Origin: an uncultured Roseivirga sp.
Lineage (GTDB): Bacteria; Bacteroidota; Bacteroidia; Cytophagales; Cyclobacteriaceae
NCBI GenBank assembly: GCA_947493005.1
Contig: CANLOY010000007.1
Span: 1-64,000 of the forward strand
DNA: 64,000 bases
Direction of reading: 5' to 3'
In this document: positions 18,446 through 26,577 of the stretch, in pieces
How positions within the stretch are numbered: position 1 is the first letter of the stretch
Layout: each line of letters starts with the position of its first letter
The notes under the pieces: generated by a model
Told to the model about the DNA's origin: nothing
The model's database searches: none
What the model saw: only the letters and a program-made list of their open reading frames with translations
Translations under genes and position numbers: made by a program

Positions 18446-18962
18446 TCTTTTTTTCTTTTGACAGTGGAACACTTTCTTGATCCTGGAGCAAATGTTTCAA
18501 TTTCATTCTACCTCTACTGACTCTTTGCTTTACTGCTGAAAGCCCCACTTGTTGTATGGTACAGATTTCCTTAAGTGAAAACCCTGATATTTCAAAGAGG
18601 ATTACTGCCTCACGAAGCTTAACAGGTAGTTTGGCTAGACAATCGTAGAGTATTATTATCTCCAGAGAAGTATCCGGATTAGTAGAATTGCTGACTATTA
18701 GCTTTGAATCCTGCTCATTGAAAATTCCCCAGAATTTATTCCTTCTCAGTTTATTGAAGTACAATCTTCGAGCTATACCTATTAGAAAGCTTGTAAATGA
18801 TTCCGGTTTTCGGATTTTATGAAAGTTCTCCATTGCTTTAAGCAAAGTGTCACTCGCTAAATCTTCAGCATCATTATGGTTGCCAGTCAGTGCATGGCAG
18901 TACTTAATGAATTGCTCGTGATTAGCTTTATAGAACCTTTCGAAAACTTCCTGACTTTGCAT
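18414..18962 (-). CDS. ECF RNA polymerase sigma factor (sigma-70 family)
   Basis: 182 residues. Region 2 carries GNHNDAEDLASDTLLKAMEN and region 4 carries LPVKLREAVILFEISGFSLKEICTIQQ followed by the helix-turn-helix SAVKQRVSRGRMKLK. This is the small two-domain ECF layout that directs RNA polymerase to a private set of promoters. The next gene downstream overlaps it and encodes a membrane-anchored protein that probably senses or holds it. The target genes are not evident here. Confidence 0.9.
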   Translation of the reverse strand: MQSQEVFERFYKANHEQFIKYCHALTGNHNDAEDLASDTLLKAMENFHKIRKPESFTSFLIGIARRLYFNKLRRNKFWGIFNEQDSKLIVSNSTNPDTSLEIIILYDCLAKLPVKLREAVILFEISGFSLKEICTIQQVGLSAVKQRVSRGRMKLKHLLQDQESVPLSKEKKNENARIIACQ

Positions 18963-19060
18963 CTACTATCTAGTTACGTGAGAATAGTAACATAGTCTTT
19001 GCAAGAAGTTACATTGAAAGAAAAATAACCTTAGTCATATAGGTATATGACTAGGTAAGT

Positions 19061-19546
19061 CTAGATAGGCTTGAATTGCTCGAAAGCCTGAAAACAATTG
19101 TTGCAGTAGTGGATTGACCTACACAAAGTAGGGCCAAAGGGTGTTTTCATTTCCGTATTATCACTTTCACAATAAGGGCAGCTTACACGCTCTATAATAT
19201 CAATATCAACGATCATGTTATGCTGAGGAGGGGGGGCAAGGCCAAACTCTTTTAAAGCCTTACGCCCCTTCTCTGATATCATATTGGAATTCCATTGTGT
19301 TTCAAAAGAAACGATCACCTCATAGTCGGTTACCCCCCTTTTTTCCAAAACATCTTTGACATCCTGCTGCATTGCATCCATTGCAGGGCAACCAGTGAAT
19401 GTGGGTGTCATATTGACTACTACTTTGTCAGAGCTATCAATTTCAATCCCTGTTATTACCCCAAGGTCGTTCAAAGATAGCACGGGAATTTCCGGGTCTT
19501 TAACCTCGTCCAACCACTCCTTAATTATCTCTTGAGTAATAATCAT
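19061..19546 (-). CDS. paaD: Phenylacetyl-CoA epoxidase maturation subunit PaaD
   Basis: 161 residues from MIITQEIIKEWLDEV. An N-terminal DUF59/MIP18-type domain carries VKDPEIPVLSLNDLGVI and TPTFTGCPAMD, and a C-terminal zinc ribbon has CPYC-15-C-7-C-2-C spacing. PaaD is needed for activity of the PaaABC epoxidase, probably in metal-centre assembly. The start was set at ATG 19546, 16 bases after the paaC stop. The longer open frame overlaps paaC with sequence foreign to the family. Confidence 0.9.
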   Translation of the reverse strand: MIITQEIIKEWLDEVKDPEIPVLSLNDLGVITGIEIDSSDKVVVNMTPTFTGCPAMDAMQQDVKDVLEKRGVTDYEVIVSFETQWNSNMISEKGRKALKEFGLAPPPQHNMIVDIDIIERVSCPYCESDNTEMKTPFGPTLCRSIHYCNNCFQAFEQFKPI

Positions 19547-19562
19547 GCTTTTGAGTTCTGTT

Positions 19563-20318
19563 TTACCAATCAGAGGTAGGGTCAACTTTGAAAACTTCAG
19601 ACATTTCTTCAAGAAGTGGCTGAAGGTGTTCTGTGTGCTTGCCCATTCTTCCTCCATAAACAGGAGTGATCGATTTAAAATCAGGAAGAGACAATCTGGT
19701 TTCGTTGATTACTGCTGTAATCACTTCAATCCATTTGTTTTTTAGCGCATCTTCTCCTTCGAAAATACCCTCGTTAATTAAATCTTGTTCATGCGAAGAA
19801 GGTTCAAAAATACCTAAAGCGAAGGGTAATGCATATTCCAAAGCACTCTGAAGCCTAGAGATACTTTCCTCCGTAGCAGAGCCAAGCTGCTTTATCCAGA
19901 TATTGGCATGCATGCTATGATACTTTGTCTCACCCTTGATTTTTCTTGAAAGATTGGCCAAAGGTTCGAAGCTTGAATTTGAGAGCATTTGAAAACGCAA
20001 AAGTTCAGCGGTATCGAAAAGAAAGTGTCTGACCAAGCTGAAGTCATATTCTCCATTCGGCAATTCAACTAACTGACAATTATGAAACTGATCAGCGTTT
20101 CTCATGAACGCAATGGTGTCAGGGTCTGCTTCTCCCAATTCATTCAGAATATTATATAGCTGGTAGCTTTGCCCTACCTTATCCTGAGCCATTGAAGAAA
20201 AAGCAATATCTTCTTCCAGAAGAGGCCCAAAACCTGTCCATTCAGAGTTTCTATGTCCAATAATCAGCTGATCATCGGCCATTTTATAAAGTAAGTCCTT
20301 AATTCCTTCTGTGTTCAT
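19563..20318 (-). CDS. paaC: 1,2-phenylacetyl-CoA epoxidase subunit PaaC
   Basis: 251 residues, the usual PaaC length, with ferritin-like helices and family features near the N-terminus (ADDQLIIGHRNSEWTGFGPLLEEDIAF and AQDKVGQSYQLY regions) and HANIWIKQLG in the middle. PaaC is the non-catalytic structural partner of PaaA in the ring-epoxidising complex. Only two bases separate it from the paaB stop, and paaD follows 16 bases later, so it is inside the tetR-paaABCD operon. Confidence 0.92.
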   Translation of the reverse strand: MNTEGIKDLLYKMADDQLIIGHRNSEWTGFGPLLEEDIAFSSMAQDKVGQSYQLYNILNELGEADPDTIAFMRNADQFHNCQLVELPNGEYDFSLVRHFLFDTAELLRFQMLSNSSFEPLANLSRKIKGETKYHSMHANIWIKQLGSATEESISRLQSALEYALPFALGIFEPSSHEQDLINEGIFEGEDALKNKWIEVITAVINETRLSLPDFKSITPVYGGRMGKHTEHLQPLLEEMSEVFKVDPTSDW

Positions 20319-20320
20319 GA

Positions 20321-20935
20321 TTAGGCTTGTTCTTCTTTAAAAGCTTTGATTTTGTCGGCTGCTTTATAAGCAATAGCTTCTCTGTATTGTTTTTCCTTTA
20401 GTGTATTCCAGAGATCTGCGTCTTCAGGTTCTGACATAAGTATATCCTCTGACCTGACAACCCATACGTTATATACTGGTTTGGTTCTGGGGTAAAGTTG
20501 TTTTGATGCTAGAAGGGCATCTTCAAAGTCTTTGGCCTTTACATTGCCAATGTATTTATGCTGCTTACCTCTTTTTAAAAGATGAAATATCTCAAAAGAT
20601 GCAGAGTCATCTTCGGAAAAAGATCCACTGAAAGAATCATAAACATCTTGTCCATTGTCCGTGATTTCCGAAACCATAATAGACTCAGTTTTAACAACGC
20701 AAAGTGCATTACATATCATCCCTCTTCTTGTATACTGCTCTTTGGCAAAAAGAAAAGCCATCTCTTCATTAGGAGCATGAACTATTCCAGCATGTTCAAA
20801 TGGTTTGCCTTCTTTTAATTGTACAAAGGCCTGGTAGGTTTCAAACTGATCTAGTGCTTCTATTGAAGCCATTGGAGCTTCAAACTGCTCAGGTAGGTTT
20901 AACCTGTTTACTCTTGGGTCAAGTGATTTAAGCAT
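20321..20935 (-). CDS. paaB: 1,2-phenylacetyl-CoA epoxidase subunit PaaB, tandem-domain form
   Basis: 204 residues, about twice the roughly 95 residues of E. coli PaaB. Two related units are visible. Residues 31-90 contain FETYQAFVQLKEGKPFEHAG and end ESIMVSE; residues 114-170 contain FEIFHLLKRGKQHKYIG and end EDILMSEP. Both share an F-x-x-(Y/F) strand, a K-x-G-K turn, an alanine-rich helix and the terminal (D/E)-x-I-x-(V/M)-S-E. PaaB bridges PaaAC units in the complex, so a fused dimer could fix its stoichiometry. It lies five bases after the paaA stop and two before paaC. Confidence 0.88.
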   Translation of the reverse strand: MLKSLDPRVNRLNLPEQFEAPMASIEALDQFETYQAFVQLKEGKPFEHAGIVHAPNEEMAFLFAKEQYTRRGMICNALCVVKTESIMVSEITDNGQDVYDSFSGSFSEDDSASFEIFHLLKRGKQHKYIGNVKAKDFEDALLASKQLYPRTKPVYNVWVVRSEDILMSEPEDADLWNTLKEKQYREAIAYKAADKIKAFKEEQA

Positions 20936-20940
20936 AATTG

Positions 20941-21927
20941 TCAGGCAAGCGGTGTTACATATTTAGATTTTGGAGCAAGCAATGCTTGTCTTACCCAGCG
21001 CCCGCGTTCTTCAGCAATTCGCCTAACAGCTAAACGCTCCTTGTTACAAGGACCATCGCCATTTATTACTCTCTTAAACTCTTCCCAATCAGGCTCGGTA
21101 AATTCCCACTGCCCGGTTTCCTGGTTCTTTTTTAATTTTTCATCAGGAATGGTCAATCCTAATTCCCAGATTTTAGGAACGTACATATCAAGGAACTGCT
21201 GGCGACACTCATCGTTAGAGGCCATTTTAACCTTCCATCTCATCAAAATTTCTGAATGCACAGAAATCTTATCAGAAGGGCCAAAAAAGTGCATCATAGG
21301 TGCCCACCATCTATTTACCGCAGCTTGCATCATCTCACGCTGCTTTTTGGTTCCTGTAGCCAGGTGTATCACACAGTGATGACCATACTTAAGGTGGAAA
21401 GATTCTTCTGCACAAATTCTTTCAAGCGCCCTGCAATACGGTCCATAACTTCCTTTGGAGTTAGCAACCTGATTAACGATTGCGCCTGCATCAACCAGCC
21501 ATGAAATAAAGCAGGAGTCTGCCCAAGTAAAGGCAGGGTAGTTGAATATGTTGGAGTACTTCGACTTTCCTGAAATCAAGTCTTGGATCATTTGTTCTCT
21601 TGATTTTCCAAGAGTTTCTGCGGCAGAGTATAGCAATTGCCCATGGCCAACTTCGTCCTGAACTTTAGCCATCAGGGCTAGTTTTCTTTTGAATCCCGGA
21701 GCTCTTGTTATCCATGTCCCTTCAGGTAGCGCACCGATTATTTCAGAGTGAGCATGCTGCTCAATCATACGGATAAGCTGCTTTCTATAGAGTTGCGGCA
21801 TCCAGTCCGTAGGTTCAATTTTTTCGCCACGATCAATTCTGGCTTCAAATTCAGCTAGTTTGACCGGATCTTCATCGGCCAAAGCAGTGGCCTTCATTGT
21901 TTCGAATACGTTTCCACCTCCGTACAT
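20941..21927 (-). CDS. paaA: 1,2-phenylacetyl-CoA epoxidase catalytic subunit PaaA
   Basis: 328 residues. A ferritin-like di-iron fold shows the expected ligand motifs: [21 protein letters not shown] (ExxH) and [12 protein letters not shown] (ExxH). PaaA uses oxygen and PaaE-supplied electrons to epoxidise the ring of phenylacetyl-CoA, the first committed step of the aerobic hybrid pathway. It starts five bases after the tetR stop and is followed by paaB at five bases. Ring-opening genes such as paaZ or paaG are not in this window, unless the enoyl-CoA hydratase at 41.8 kb contributes. Confidence 0.95.
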   Translation of the reverse strand: MYGGGNVFETMKATALADEDPVKLAEFEARIDRGEKIEPTDWMPQLYRKQLIRMIEQHAHSEIIGALPEGTWITRAPGFKRKLALMAKVQDEVGHGQLLYSAAETLGKSREQMIQDLISGKSKYSNIFNYPAFTWADSCFISWLVDAGAIVNQVANSKGSYGPYCRALERICAEESFHLKYGHHCVIHLATGTKKQREMMQAAVNRWWAPMMHFFGPSDKISVHSEILMRWKVKMASNDECRQQFLDMYVPKIWELGLTIPDEKLKKNQETGQWEFTEPDWEEFKRVINGDGPCNKERLAVRRIAEERGRWVRQALLAPKSKYVTPLA

Positions 21928-21932
21928 ATTGC

Positions 21933-22514
21933 TTATTTTTTTAGTCCGTTAAGAATTAGGTTTGATAGTCTGGAAGCTATTTCATCTGGTTTGAGAGAAC
22001 CTTGCGGCCTATACCAATTATATGTCCAGTTCAAGGATGATAGGATGGTGAGCATCATAAACTTTTCATCCACATTTTTAAACTCATTGTTGGCCTTACC
22101 TTCTTTGATGATTTGAATGAATCGCCCTTCATAATCATCTCTCATAGTGAGAAATTCAGACAAGTATGGTTCACTCAAATGCCTCCATTCATTAAAGAAA
22201 ACTGCTGAAGCATCGGTGTTTTTTGTTATTACTCTAACATGTGCGGCAGCTGCTTTTTCCACTTTGGCTGCGAAGCTTGAATTTTCTGATTCTACATCTT
22301 TCCAGGCCTCGAAAAAATGATCCGCCATACGAAAACATATTTTTTGAAGGATTTCTTCCTTAGATTTGATGTGTGAATAGAGACTGGCTGCTTCAATGCC
22401 CAGAACCTGAGCAAGATCTCTCATAGAAGTGGCGGCATAGCCTCTTTCTCTAAAGAGCGCTGTTGCTTTTTCTTCTATCTGTTGCTTGCGGTTCTTTTTA
22501 ACTACAGTTTCCAT
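21933..22514 (-). CDS. TetR/AcrR family regulator of the paa operon
   Basis: 193 residues from [17 protein letters not shown]. An N-terminal helix-turn-helix ([22 protein letters not shown], about residues 25-46) is followed by a helical ligand domain. It is the first gene of the operon, five bases before paaA. A perfect palindrome (22534-22547) lies 20 bases upstream of the chosen ATG; an open frame extends over it, so the shorter start keeps the operator outside the gene. By analogy with other TetR-type paa regulators it probably represses the operon and itself and responds to phenylacetyl-CoA or a related CoA ester. Confidence 0.88.
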   Translation of the reverse strand: METVVKKNRKQQIEEKATALFRERGYAATSMRDLAQVLGIEAASLYSHIKSKEEILQKICFRMADHFFEAWKDVESENSSFAAKVEKAAAAHVRVITKNTDASAVFFNEWRHLSEPYLSEFLTMRDDYEGRFIQIIKEGKANNEFKNVDEKFMMLTILSSLNWTYNWYRPQGSLKPDEIASRLSNLILNGLKK

Positions 22515-22533
22515 TTGCTCAAAATTAAACAAA

Positions 22534-22547
22534 CTAACGTTCGTTAG
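22534..22547. promoter_or_regulatory. TetR operator palindrome upstream of tetR-paaABCD
   Basis: CTAACGTTCGTTAG: CTAACG, two central bases, and its exact inverse CGTTAG. It lies between the divergent regulator gene and the small membrane-protein gene at 22581, so it could control both directions. Confidence 0.75.
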
Positions 22548-22580
22548 CAAATTATTGTTTTACTTCTAAACTCTAAATGT

Positions 22581-23084
22581 ATGAAGTTAGCTGATGCCGA
22601 ATTTGATAAAAATAGATTTTTAAGATCTCTTGAGTCAATTGTATACCTTTTTCTTGCACTACCACTTGCAGCATTTGGTTGGGTATTTTTAGAGAAGGAG
22701 AAGGCTGGAGAATTAAGGTCAGTATTTTTTGAAAACCCTGATGTGATGTTTCACAGTGTAATGGGGATTGGAGTAGGCTATATTTTAATGAGGACTGTAG
22801 CGACCTGGAAGAAGGATGTGCTTAGGGCATTGGAGAGAGTAGAGGAAATTGATTCAAAGCTTAAAATGGTTCAAAAGCCAATAATATATAGAAATCTGAT
22901 GTGGGCATTGGGAGCGGGTATTGGGGCTTATGGTTTATACGAAAAAGGGGATATGGTCTATGCGATCGTTTTTACACTTTTTCTATTGTTGATTACCTCA
23001 AATCGACCTAGTTCAAAGTATTTTGTGAAGTTGTTTAAGCTTAGGGAGGAAGAGAAAGATTGGATGATGAAAAAAACTACCTGA
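22581..23084 (+). CDS. Hypothetical membrane protein
   Basis: 167 residues, not recognised. Four membrane segments are visible (about residues 17-36, 52-72, 108-122 and 125-142), with a basic C-terminal tail. The gene is divergent from the paa regulator and its ATG lies 33 bases from the TetR palindrome, so the same regulator may control it. A role linked to phenylacetate metabolism cannot be read from the sequence. It ends in a terminator shared with the convergent barrel gene. Confidence 0.65.
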   Translation: MKLADAEFDKNRFLRSLESIVYLFLALPLAAFGWVFLEKEKAGELRSVFFENPDVMFHSVMGIGVGYILMRTVATWKKDVLRALERVEEIDSKLKMVQKPIIYRNLMWALGAGIGAYGLYEKGDMVYAIVFTLFLLLITSNRPSSKYFVKLFKLREEEKDWMMKKTT

Positions 23085-23114
23085 ACCTGAACCCAGACTC
23101 AGGTAGTCTGTTTT
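23076..23114. terminator. Bidirectional terminator between convergent genes
   Basis: A-run, ACTACCTGA, 14-base loop, TCAGGTAGT, then CTGTTTTAT. The perfect 9-bp stem overlaps the stop codon of the plus-strand gene and precedes the stop of the minus-strand barrel gene. A-rich and T-rich flanks allow use on both strands. Confidence 0.7.
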
Positions 23115-23121
23115 ATAATAT

Positions 23122-24069
23122 TTAGAATATTACTCCTATACTGATTGGATTTAGCTGAGGGCCGTTACCATCTTCAAATAGCTCGTTGAAATCGTAATTA
23201 ACAAACATATCGAAGCTGTTGATTCCCATTTGTAATCTCATACCATATCTAAAGTCATTGATAAAGAAACCACCTTTGTCTTTGTCTTTTTGGCGTCCAT
23301 CATCATTCTTATAGATGTACTTTGCTTTGTTGCTCAGACGGAGTCCGACATAAGGGCCGACACCAATTCTGAATCCTCTGCGGGCACTAAATGCTACTCT
23401 TACATCATCTTCTTCATATACTCTCACAAGTCTTTTTCCTCTTCCGAAATCAAACATTGGAACTGCAGTGAAGTTAAGGTAGGTGACTTTTAGCTTGCTT
23501 TTGATTGCACTGTTTATGTTAAGTTGCTCAACAAAATTCAGTTCTCCGCCATTAGGGTCGAGTCTTGCGGCAGCATTTTCAAACTTTAAATTATACCAGT
23601 TAAATCCGCCTCCCCAGTCGAGATACAATGACCCTGCTACGTGTGTAGTATGATTCCAGTTTAATCCAACAAAGGTGGAGCCTATTGGTTTTACCTGATA
23701 CAAATCGTTGGAAGATGGGAACTCACCATTTACCAGAAAGTTGAGTAACCCATATTCAAAGTTCAGCCCTTTTAAGGTACCATGGTCATGCTGTTCGTAG
23801 TATTCTATGTTTCTCGACCTTCTTCTTCTACTTCTCCAGTCATAATCCCAATCATCTTCAATTTCAAGATCTAAGCCTAAAAAGTTTAACCTTAGATAAA
23901 AATCATTATCTGATATGTAAATACTATTGCTGTTGTGTCTGGGGATGCTGACAACTGTGTCGAGTCTTTCGAAGTCGTCATAACGCCCCCATCTCCATTG
24001 CGCGCTTAAGGTTTGAGCTGAGCATGCAACAATAAGGCATACTAATATTGTTCTGTAGATATTTTTCAT
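23122..24069 (-). CDS. Putative outer-membrane beta-barrel protein
   Basis: 315 residues with a signal peptide (residues 1-23, ending TLSAQ). The mature part alternates polar and aromatic residues (GTFVGLNWNHTTHVAGSLYLD type pattern), as expected for a porin-like or PorT-like small barrel, and it ends in PISIGVIF with a terminal phenylalanine, the usual outer-membrane insertion signal. It is similar throughout to the gene directly upstream (WYIGLNFDNVTHIFGPLYLDWG and matching C-terminal FELFEDG-type segment), so the two are a tandem duplication. Last gene of a sigma, anti-sigma, barrel, barrel operon. Confidence 0.75.
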   Translation of the reverse strand: MKNIYRTILVCLIVACSAQTLSAQWRWGRYDDFERLDTVVSIPRHNSNSIYISDNDFYLRLNFLGLDLEIEDDWDYDWRSRRRRSRNIEYYEQHDHGTLKGLNFEYGLLNFLVNGEFPSSNDLYQVKPIGSTFVGLNWNHTTHVAGSLYLDWGGGFNWYNLKFENAAARLDPNGGELNFVEQLNINSAIKSKLKVTYLNFTAVPMFDFGRGKRLVRVYEEDDVRVAFSARRGFRIGVGPYVGLRLSNKAKYIYKNDDGRQKDKDKGGFFINDFRYGMRLQMGINSFDMFVNYDFNELFEDGNGPQLNPISIGVIF

Positions 24070-24092
24070 ACTATGAGTTTTTACGTTGTTGA

Positions 24093-25001
24093 TTAGAATA
24101 TTACTCCAAAAGTGACCGGGTTTAATTTTGGAGCAGTAATGTCATCTTCAAATAGTTCGGTAAGGTCGTAATTGAAGAAAAGGTCAAAGAAATCCCACCC
24201 AATTGTTGCTCTGGCTCCGTAGCGGAATGGATTAATAAACCAGTTGTCTTTTATTTTATCTTTCTTCTTGTCTCCTTCAGCATCGTCATACTTGTATTTT
24301 GCATGTGCTCCGATGCGATACCCTGCATACCCTCCGAAACCAATTCTGAAGGCTCTGTATCTGCCAAAGGAAATGGTAGGTACAAAATGTAGGTTGATAT
24401 GACTCATGCTGAGTTTACTCTTTCTGCCAGTTACCGTTACATCTTCAGAAAATGTGATTGAATTGTCACCTTTTTCAAGTCTCACCCTTGTGTTTTCAAA
24501 ACTGAAATCCTGCATACTAACACCGGCACCCCAATCCAGGTAAAGAGGCCCGAAAATATGTGTAACATTATCGAAGTTTAGTCCAATATACCAGGAGGTA
24601 AGGGGCTGTAAACTGATTAATGAGTTACTATTTGGCAATTCACCATCTTGAAGATAATTGTTCAAACCAAGGTAAACGTTTACAAAGTTTTGAGTACCTC
24701 TTCTTGGGTAATATTTATCTATGCCCCAACGAGTATCAAAAAAGCGTTTGTTTCTTCTCTTACTGCTCACAAAAACTTCACTGTCGTCCTCAAATTTAAA
24801 TTCTTTGTTCTTGTACCATCGAGACTTACTCTTATGCCAACGTTCTTTGTTCTTATACCAACGTTCTTTGCTAGTACTCCACCGGCTTTTAGCCTTTTCT
24901 GTATTGTTGTCAGAGGAGTAAAAATTTTGAGCATTCAATTGCGATGCGCATAGAGTGACCAGCATTAGCGCAAACCCTAACTTATAGATAGTTTTCATCA
25001 A
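24093..25001 (-). CDS. Putative outer-membrane beta-barrel protein with RW heptad repeats
   Basis: 302 residues with a signal peptide (1-25, ending LNAQ). Residues 38-65 form a strict seven-residue repeat, K-(S/E)-R-W-x-x-(S/N), four times, with tryptophans at 41, 48, 55 and 62. A beta-barrel part follows and ends in NPVTFGVIF. It is paralogous to the next gene downstream, which lacks the RW repeat. The repeat would lie in the periplasm right after signal cleavage and is strongly basic and aromatic, so it could bind peptidoglycan, lipid or another anionic partner (inference). It starts 19 bases after the anti-sigma-type gene. Confidence 0.75.
   Translation of the reverse strand: MMKTIYKLGFALMLVTLCASQLNAQNFYSSDNNTEKAKSRWSTSKERWYKNKERWHKSKSRWYKNKEFKFEDDSEVFVSSKRRNKRFFDTRWGIDKYYPRRGTQNFVNVYLGLNNYLQDGELPNSNSLISLQPLTSWYIGLNFDNVTHIFGPLYLDWGAGVSMQDFSFENTRVRLEKGDNSITFSEDVTVTGRKSKLSMSHINLHFVPTISFGRYRAFRIGFGGYAGYRIGAHAKYKYDDAEGDKKKDKIKDNWFINPFRYGARATIGWDFFDLFFNYDLTELFEDDITAPKLNPVTFGVIF
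24807..24890 (-). repeat. Four-fold 21-bp coding repeat (RW heptads)
   Basis: Four consecutive 21-base units encode K-(S/E)-R-W-x-x-(S/N) in the barrel protein. The units are similar but not identical at DNA level, which points to an older expansion kept by selection. Confidence 0.75.
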
Positions 25002-25020
25002 TGTAGATTTTGAGTTTTAC

Positions 25021-25827
25021 TTATTTTTCATCGAGGTCGTCATCAGACCCTTCAGGATCACCTTCTTTACTTCCGTATTTCAGGTCATTGTTGAAGAAAT
25101 CATTTTTCGACTTTCTCATTTCAGATAGAGATAGCTTACTGCTATTAACATTTTTGGCTACCGTAACGATGCCACTAATAAGGCTGAACCTTTTCCTCTT
25201 AGTTGGTTCGCCTGTTAATATTTGATAGCTACTCATGTAAGATTCTATGTCGACTGTAAAATCTTTCATGAAGTTGTTCTGAGACATCTGCTCTGCAATA
25301 AAGAATCGTGGAGCAGATTTGATATCTACCCTAATCGGATGGATTTCTATAATTTCATTTGTGTCAGGGCTTCCTTTAACCTCTGCATACAGGTTTTTGT
25401 TCTTAACGGGAGCTGTTGACTTTTCTGAAAGCTTGAAGCCGTGTTGCTTAGCATCTTTTTTTACTCTCACTGGAGTTGGGTTTTCAGCAACTAAGTCAAC
25501 TTTATCTAACTCTGGAGTCTTCTCAATATCGATCTTTTGAACGTCAGGAGAATCAGTTTCTTCAGTGATTGATTTTTCTGGAGTATCTATTTCAGAAGCA
25601 AGACTTTCTTCAATGCTACCATTTTCATTGGGAGAGTTTTGAATTGCCATCCAGCCAAAAGAAAGGATCAGGACAATAGATGCGGCTACGCTAAGCCAGA
25701 AATAAACACCTTTCTTGGATTTCTTTGGGAGCTGACTTTCAATTTTATCCCAGGCAGCCAAGGGGGGCACTGTTTTATGAGATGCCAGCCCTTCGCGGAA
25801 AAGATCATCTATTTTATTACCCTTCAT
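25021..25827 (-). CDS. Putative anti-sigma factor, single-pass membrane protein
   Basis: 268 residues. The cytoplasmic N-terminus (KIDDLFREGLASHKTVPPLAAWDKIESQLP) is typical of Bacteroidota membrane proteins encoded after ECF sigma genes. One membrane segment lies at about residues 41-62. The periplasmic part is low in complexity and rich in Lys, Glu and Pro, and the tail is acidic (EGDPEGSDDDLDEK). The start overlaps the sigma gene by 11 bases. It probably restrains that sigma factor and transmits an envelope signal, perhaps one related to the two barrel proteins encoded next. Confidence 0.7.
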   Translation of the reverse strand: MKGNKIDDLFREGLASHKTVPPLAAWDKIESQLPKKSKKGVYFWLSVAASIVLILSFGWMAIQNSPNENGSIEESLASEIDTPEKSITEETDSPDVQKIDIEKTPELDKVDLVAENPTPVRVKKDAKQHGFKLSEKSTAPVKNKNLYAEVKGSPDTNEIIEIHPIRVDIKSAPRFFIAEQMSQNNFMKDFTVDIESYMSSYQILTGEPTKRKRFSLISGIVTVAKNVNSSKLSLSEMRKSKNDFFNNDLKYGSKEGDPEGSDDDLDEK

Positions 25828-26398
25828 TACTAATCAATTTATCATTCAAATATTCTTCAGCCTGGAGCAAGAACTTTTGTAAATGTGTTCTTGCTCTACT
25901 TAACTGGGATTTAGAAGTGTTTTCACTAACTCCCAGTTTCTCAGCTATCTCCTTGTGCGAAAAGCCTTCAATGGCGTAGAGATTAAAAACGGTTCTATAA
26001 CCGGAGGGAAGTCTTGAGATCATTTTTTGTAAATCTTCAACTTCCAGTTGATCTTGAATCTGTCTGTAATCAGGTTCTCGATCTGCCTTTTCAATTTCTA
26101 CCTCCAAATACATGCTCTTATTCTTACGGATGTATGAAAGTGCTTCATTGACCATTATTCTTCGAATCCAGCCCTCAAAACTTCCGTCTCCTTTAAACTG
26201 GTCGATTTTACTAAGCACCTTTGTAAATCCGCAAACCAATACATCCTCTGCTTCTGCGCTATCGCTGATATACCTACGGCATACAGAGAACATCAAGGGA
26301 GCGTACTTGTCGTACAAGTCCCTTTGTGCTTTTCTGTCGCCTTTTTGGCATCCTTCGAGAAGCTTCTCTTCAGTTTTTGACCTTTTGATTTGAAGCAT
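25817..26398 (-). CDS. ECF RNA polymerase sigma factor (sigma-70 family)
   Basis: 193 residues from MLQIKRSKTEEKLLEGC. Region 2 has RDLYDKYAPLMFSVCRRYI and the AEDVLVCGFTKVL segment; region 4 has LPSGYRTVFNLYAIEGFSHKEIAEKLG followed by SENTSKSQLSRARTHLQKFL. These mark the Bacteroidota ECF group usually paired with a membrane anti-sigma. An 18-codon upstream extension is open but unlike the family. First gene of a four-gene operon running down to 23122. Confidence 0.9.
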   Translation of the reverse strand: MLQIKRSKTEEKLLEGCQKGDRKAQRDLYDKYAPLMFSVCRRYISDSAEAEDVLVCGFTKVLSKIDQFKGDGSFEGWIRRIMVNEALSYIRKNKSMYLEVEIEKADREPDYRQIQDQLEVEDLQKMISRLPSGYRTVFNLYAIEGFSHKEIAEKLGVSENTSKSQLSRARTHLQKFLLQAEEYLNDKLISNEG

Positions 26399-26525
26399 AT
26401 TTTGGTTGACTACACAAGGTAGATGTATGAATGATAAAATGGGTTGCATCAATAGAGAGAAAAAATCAAACTATTGGTTGCATCCTACTTCAAAGATAGT
26501 GTATCTCTTTGTTTTTTAGATGTTT

Positions 26526-26563
26526 AATGATGAGGAGATAAGCGCACGCATCTCCTCATTATT
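26526..26563. terminator. Strong hairpin after the PspC/DUF2807 gene
   Basis: A 14-bp stem with one G-T pair (AATGATGAGGAGAT against ATCTCCTCATTATT) and a 10-base loop, 14 bases past the stop of the minus-strand gene. There is no proper U-tract, so it may act as a processing or stabilising hairpin as much as a terminator. Confidence 0.55.
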
Positions 26564-26577
26564 AAATTGCTTAAAGA

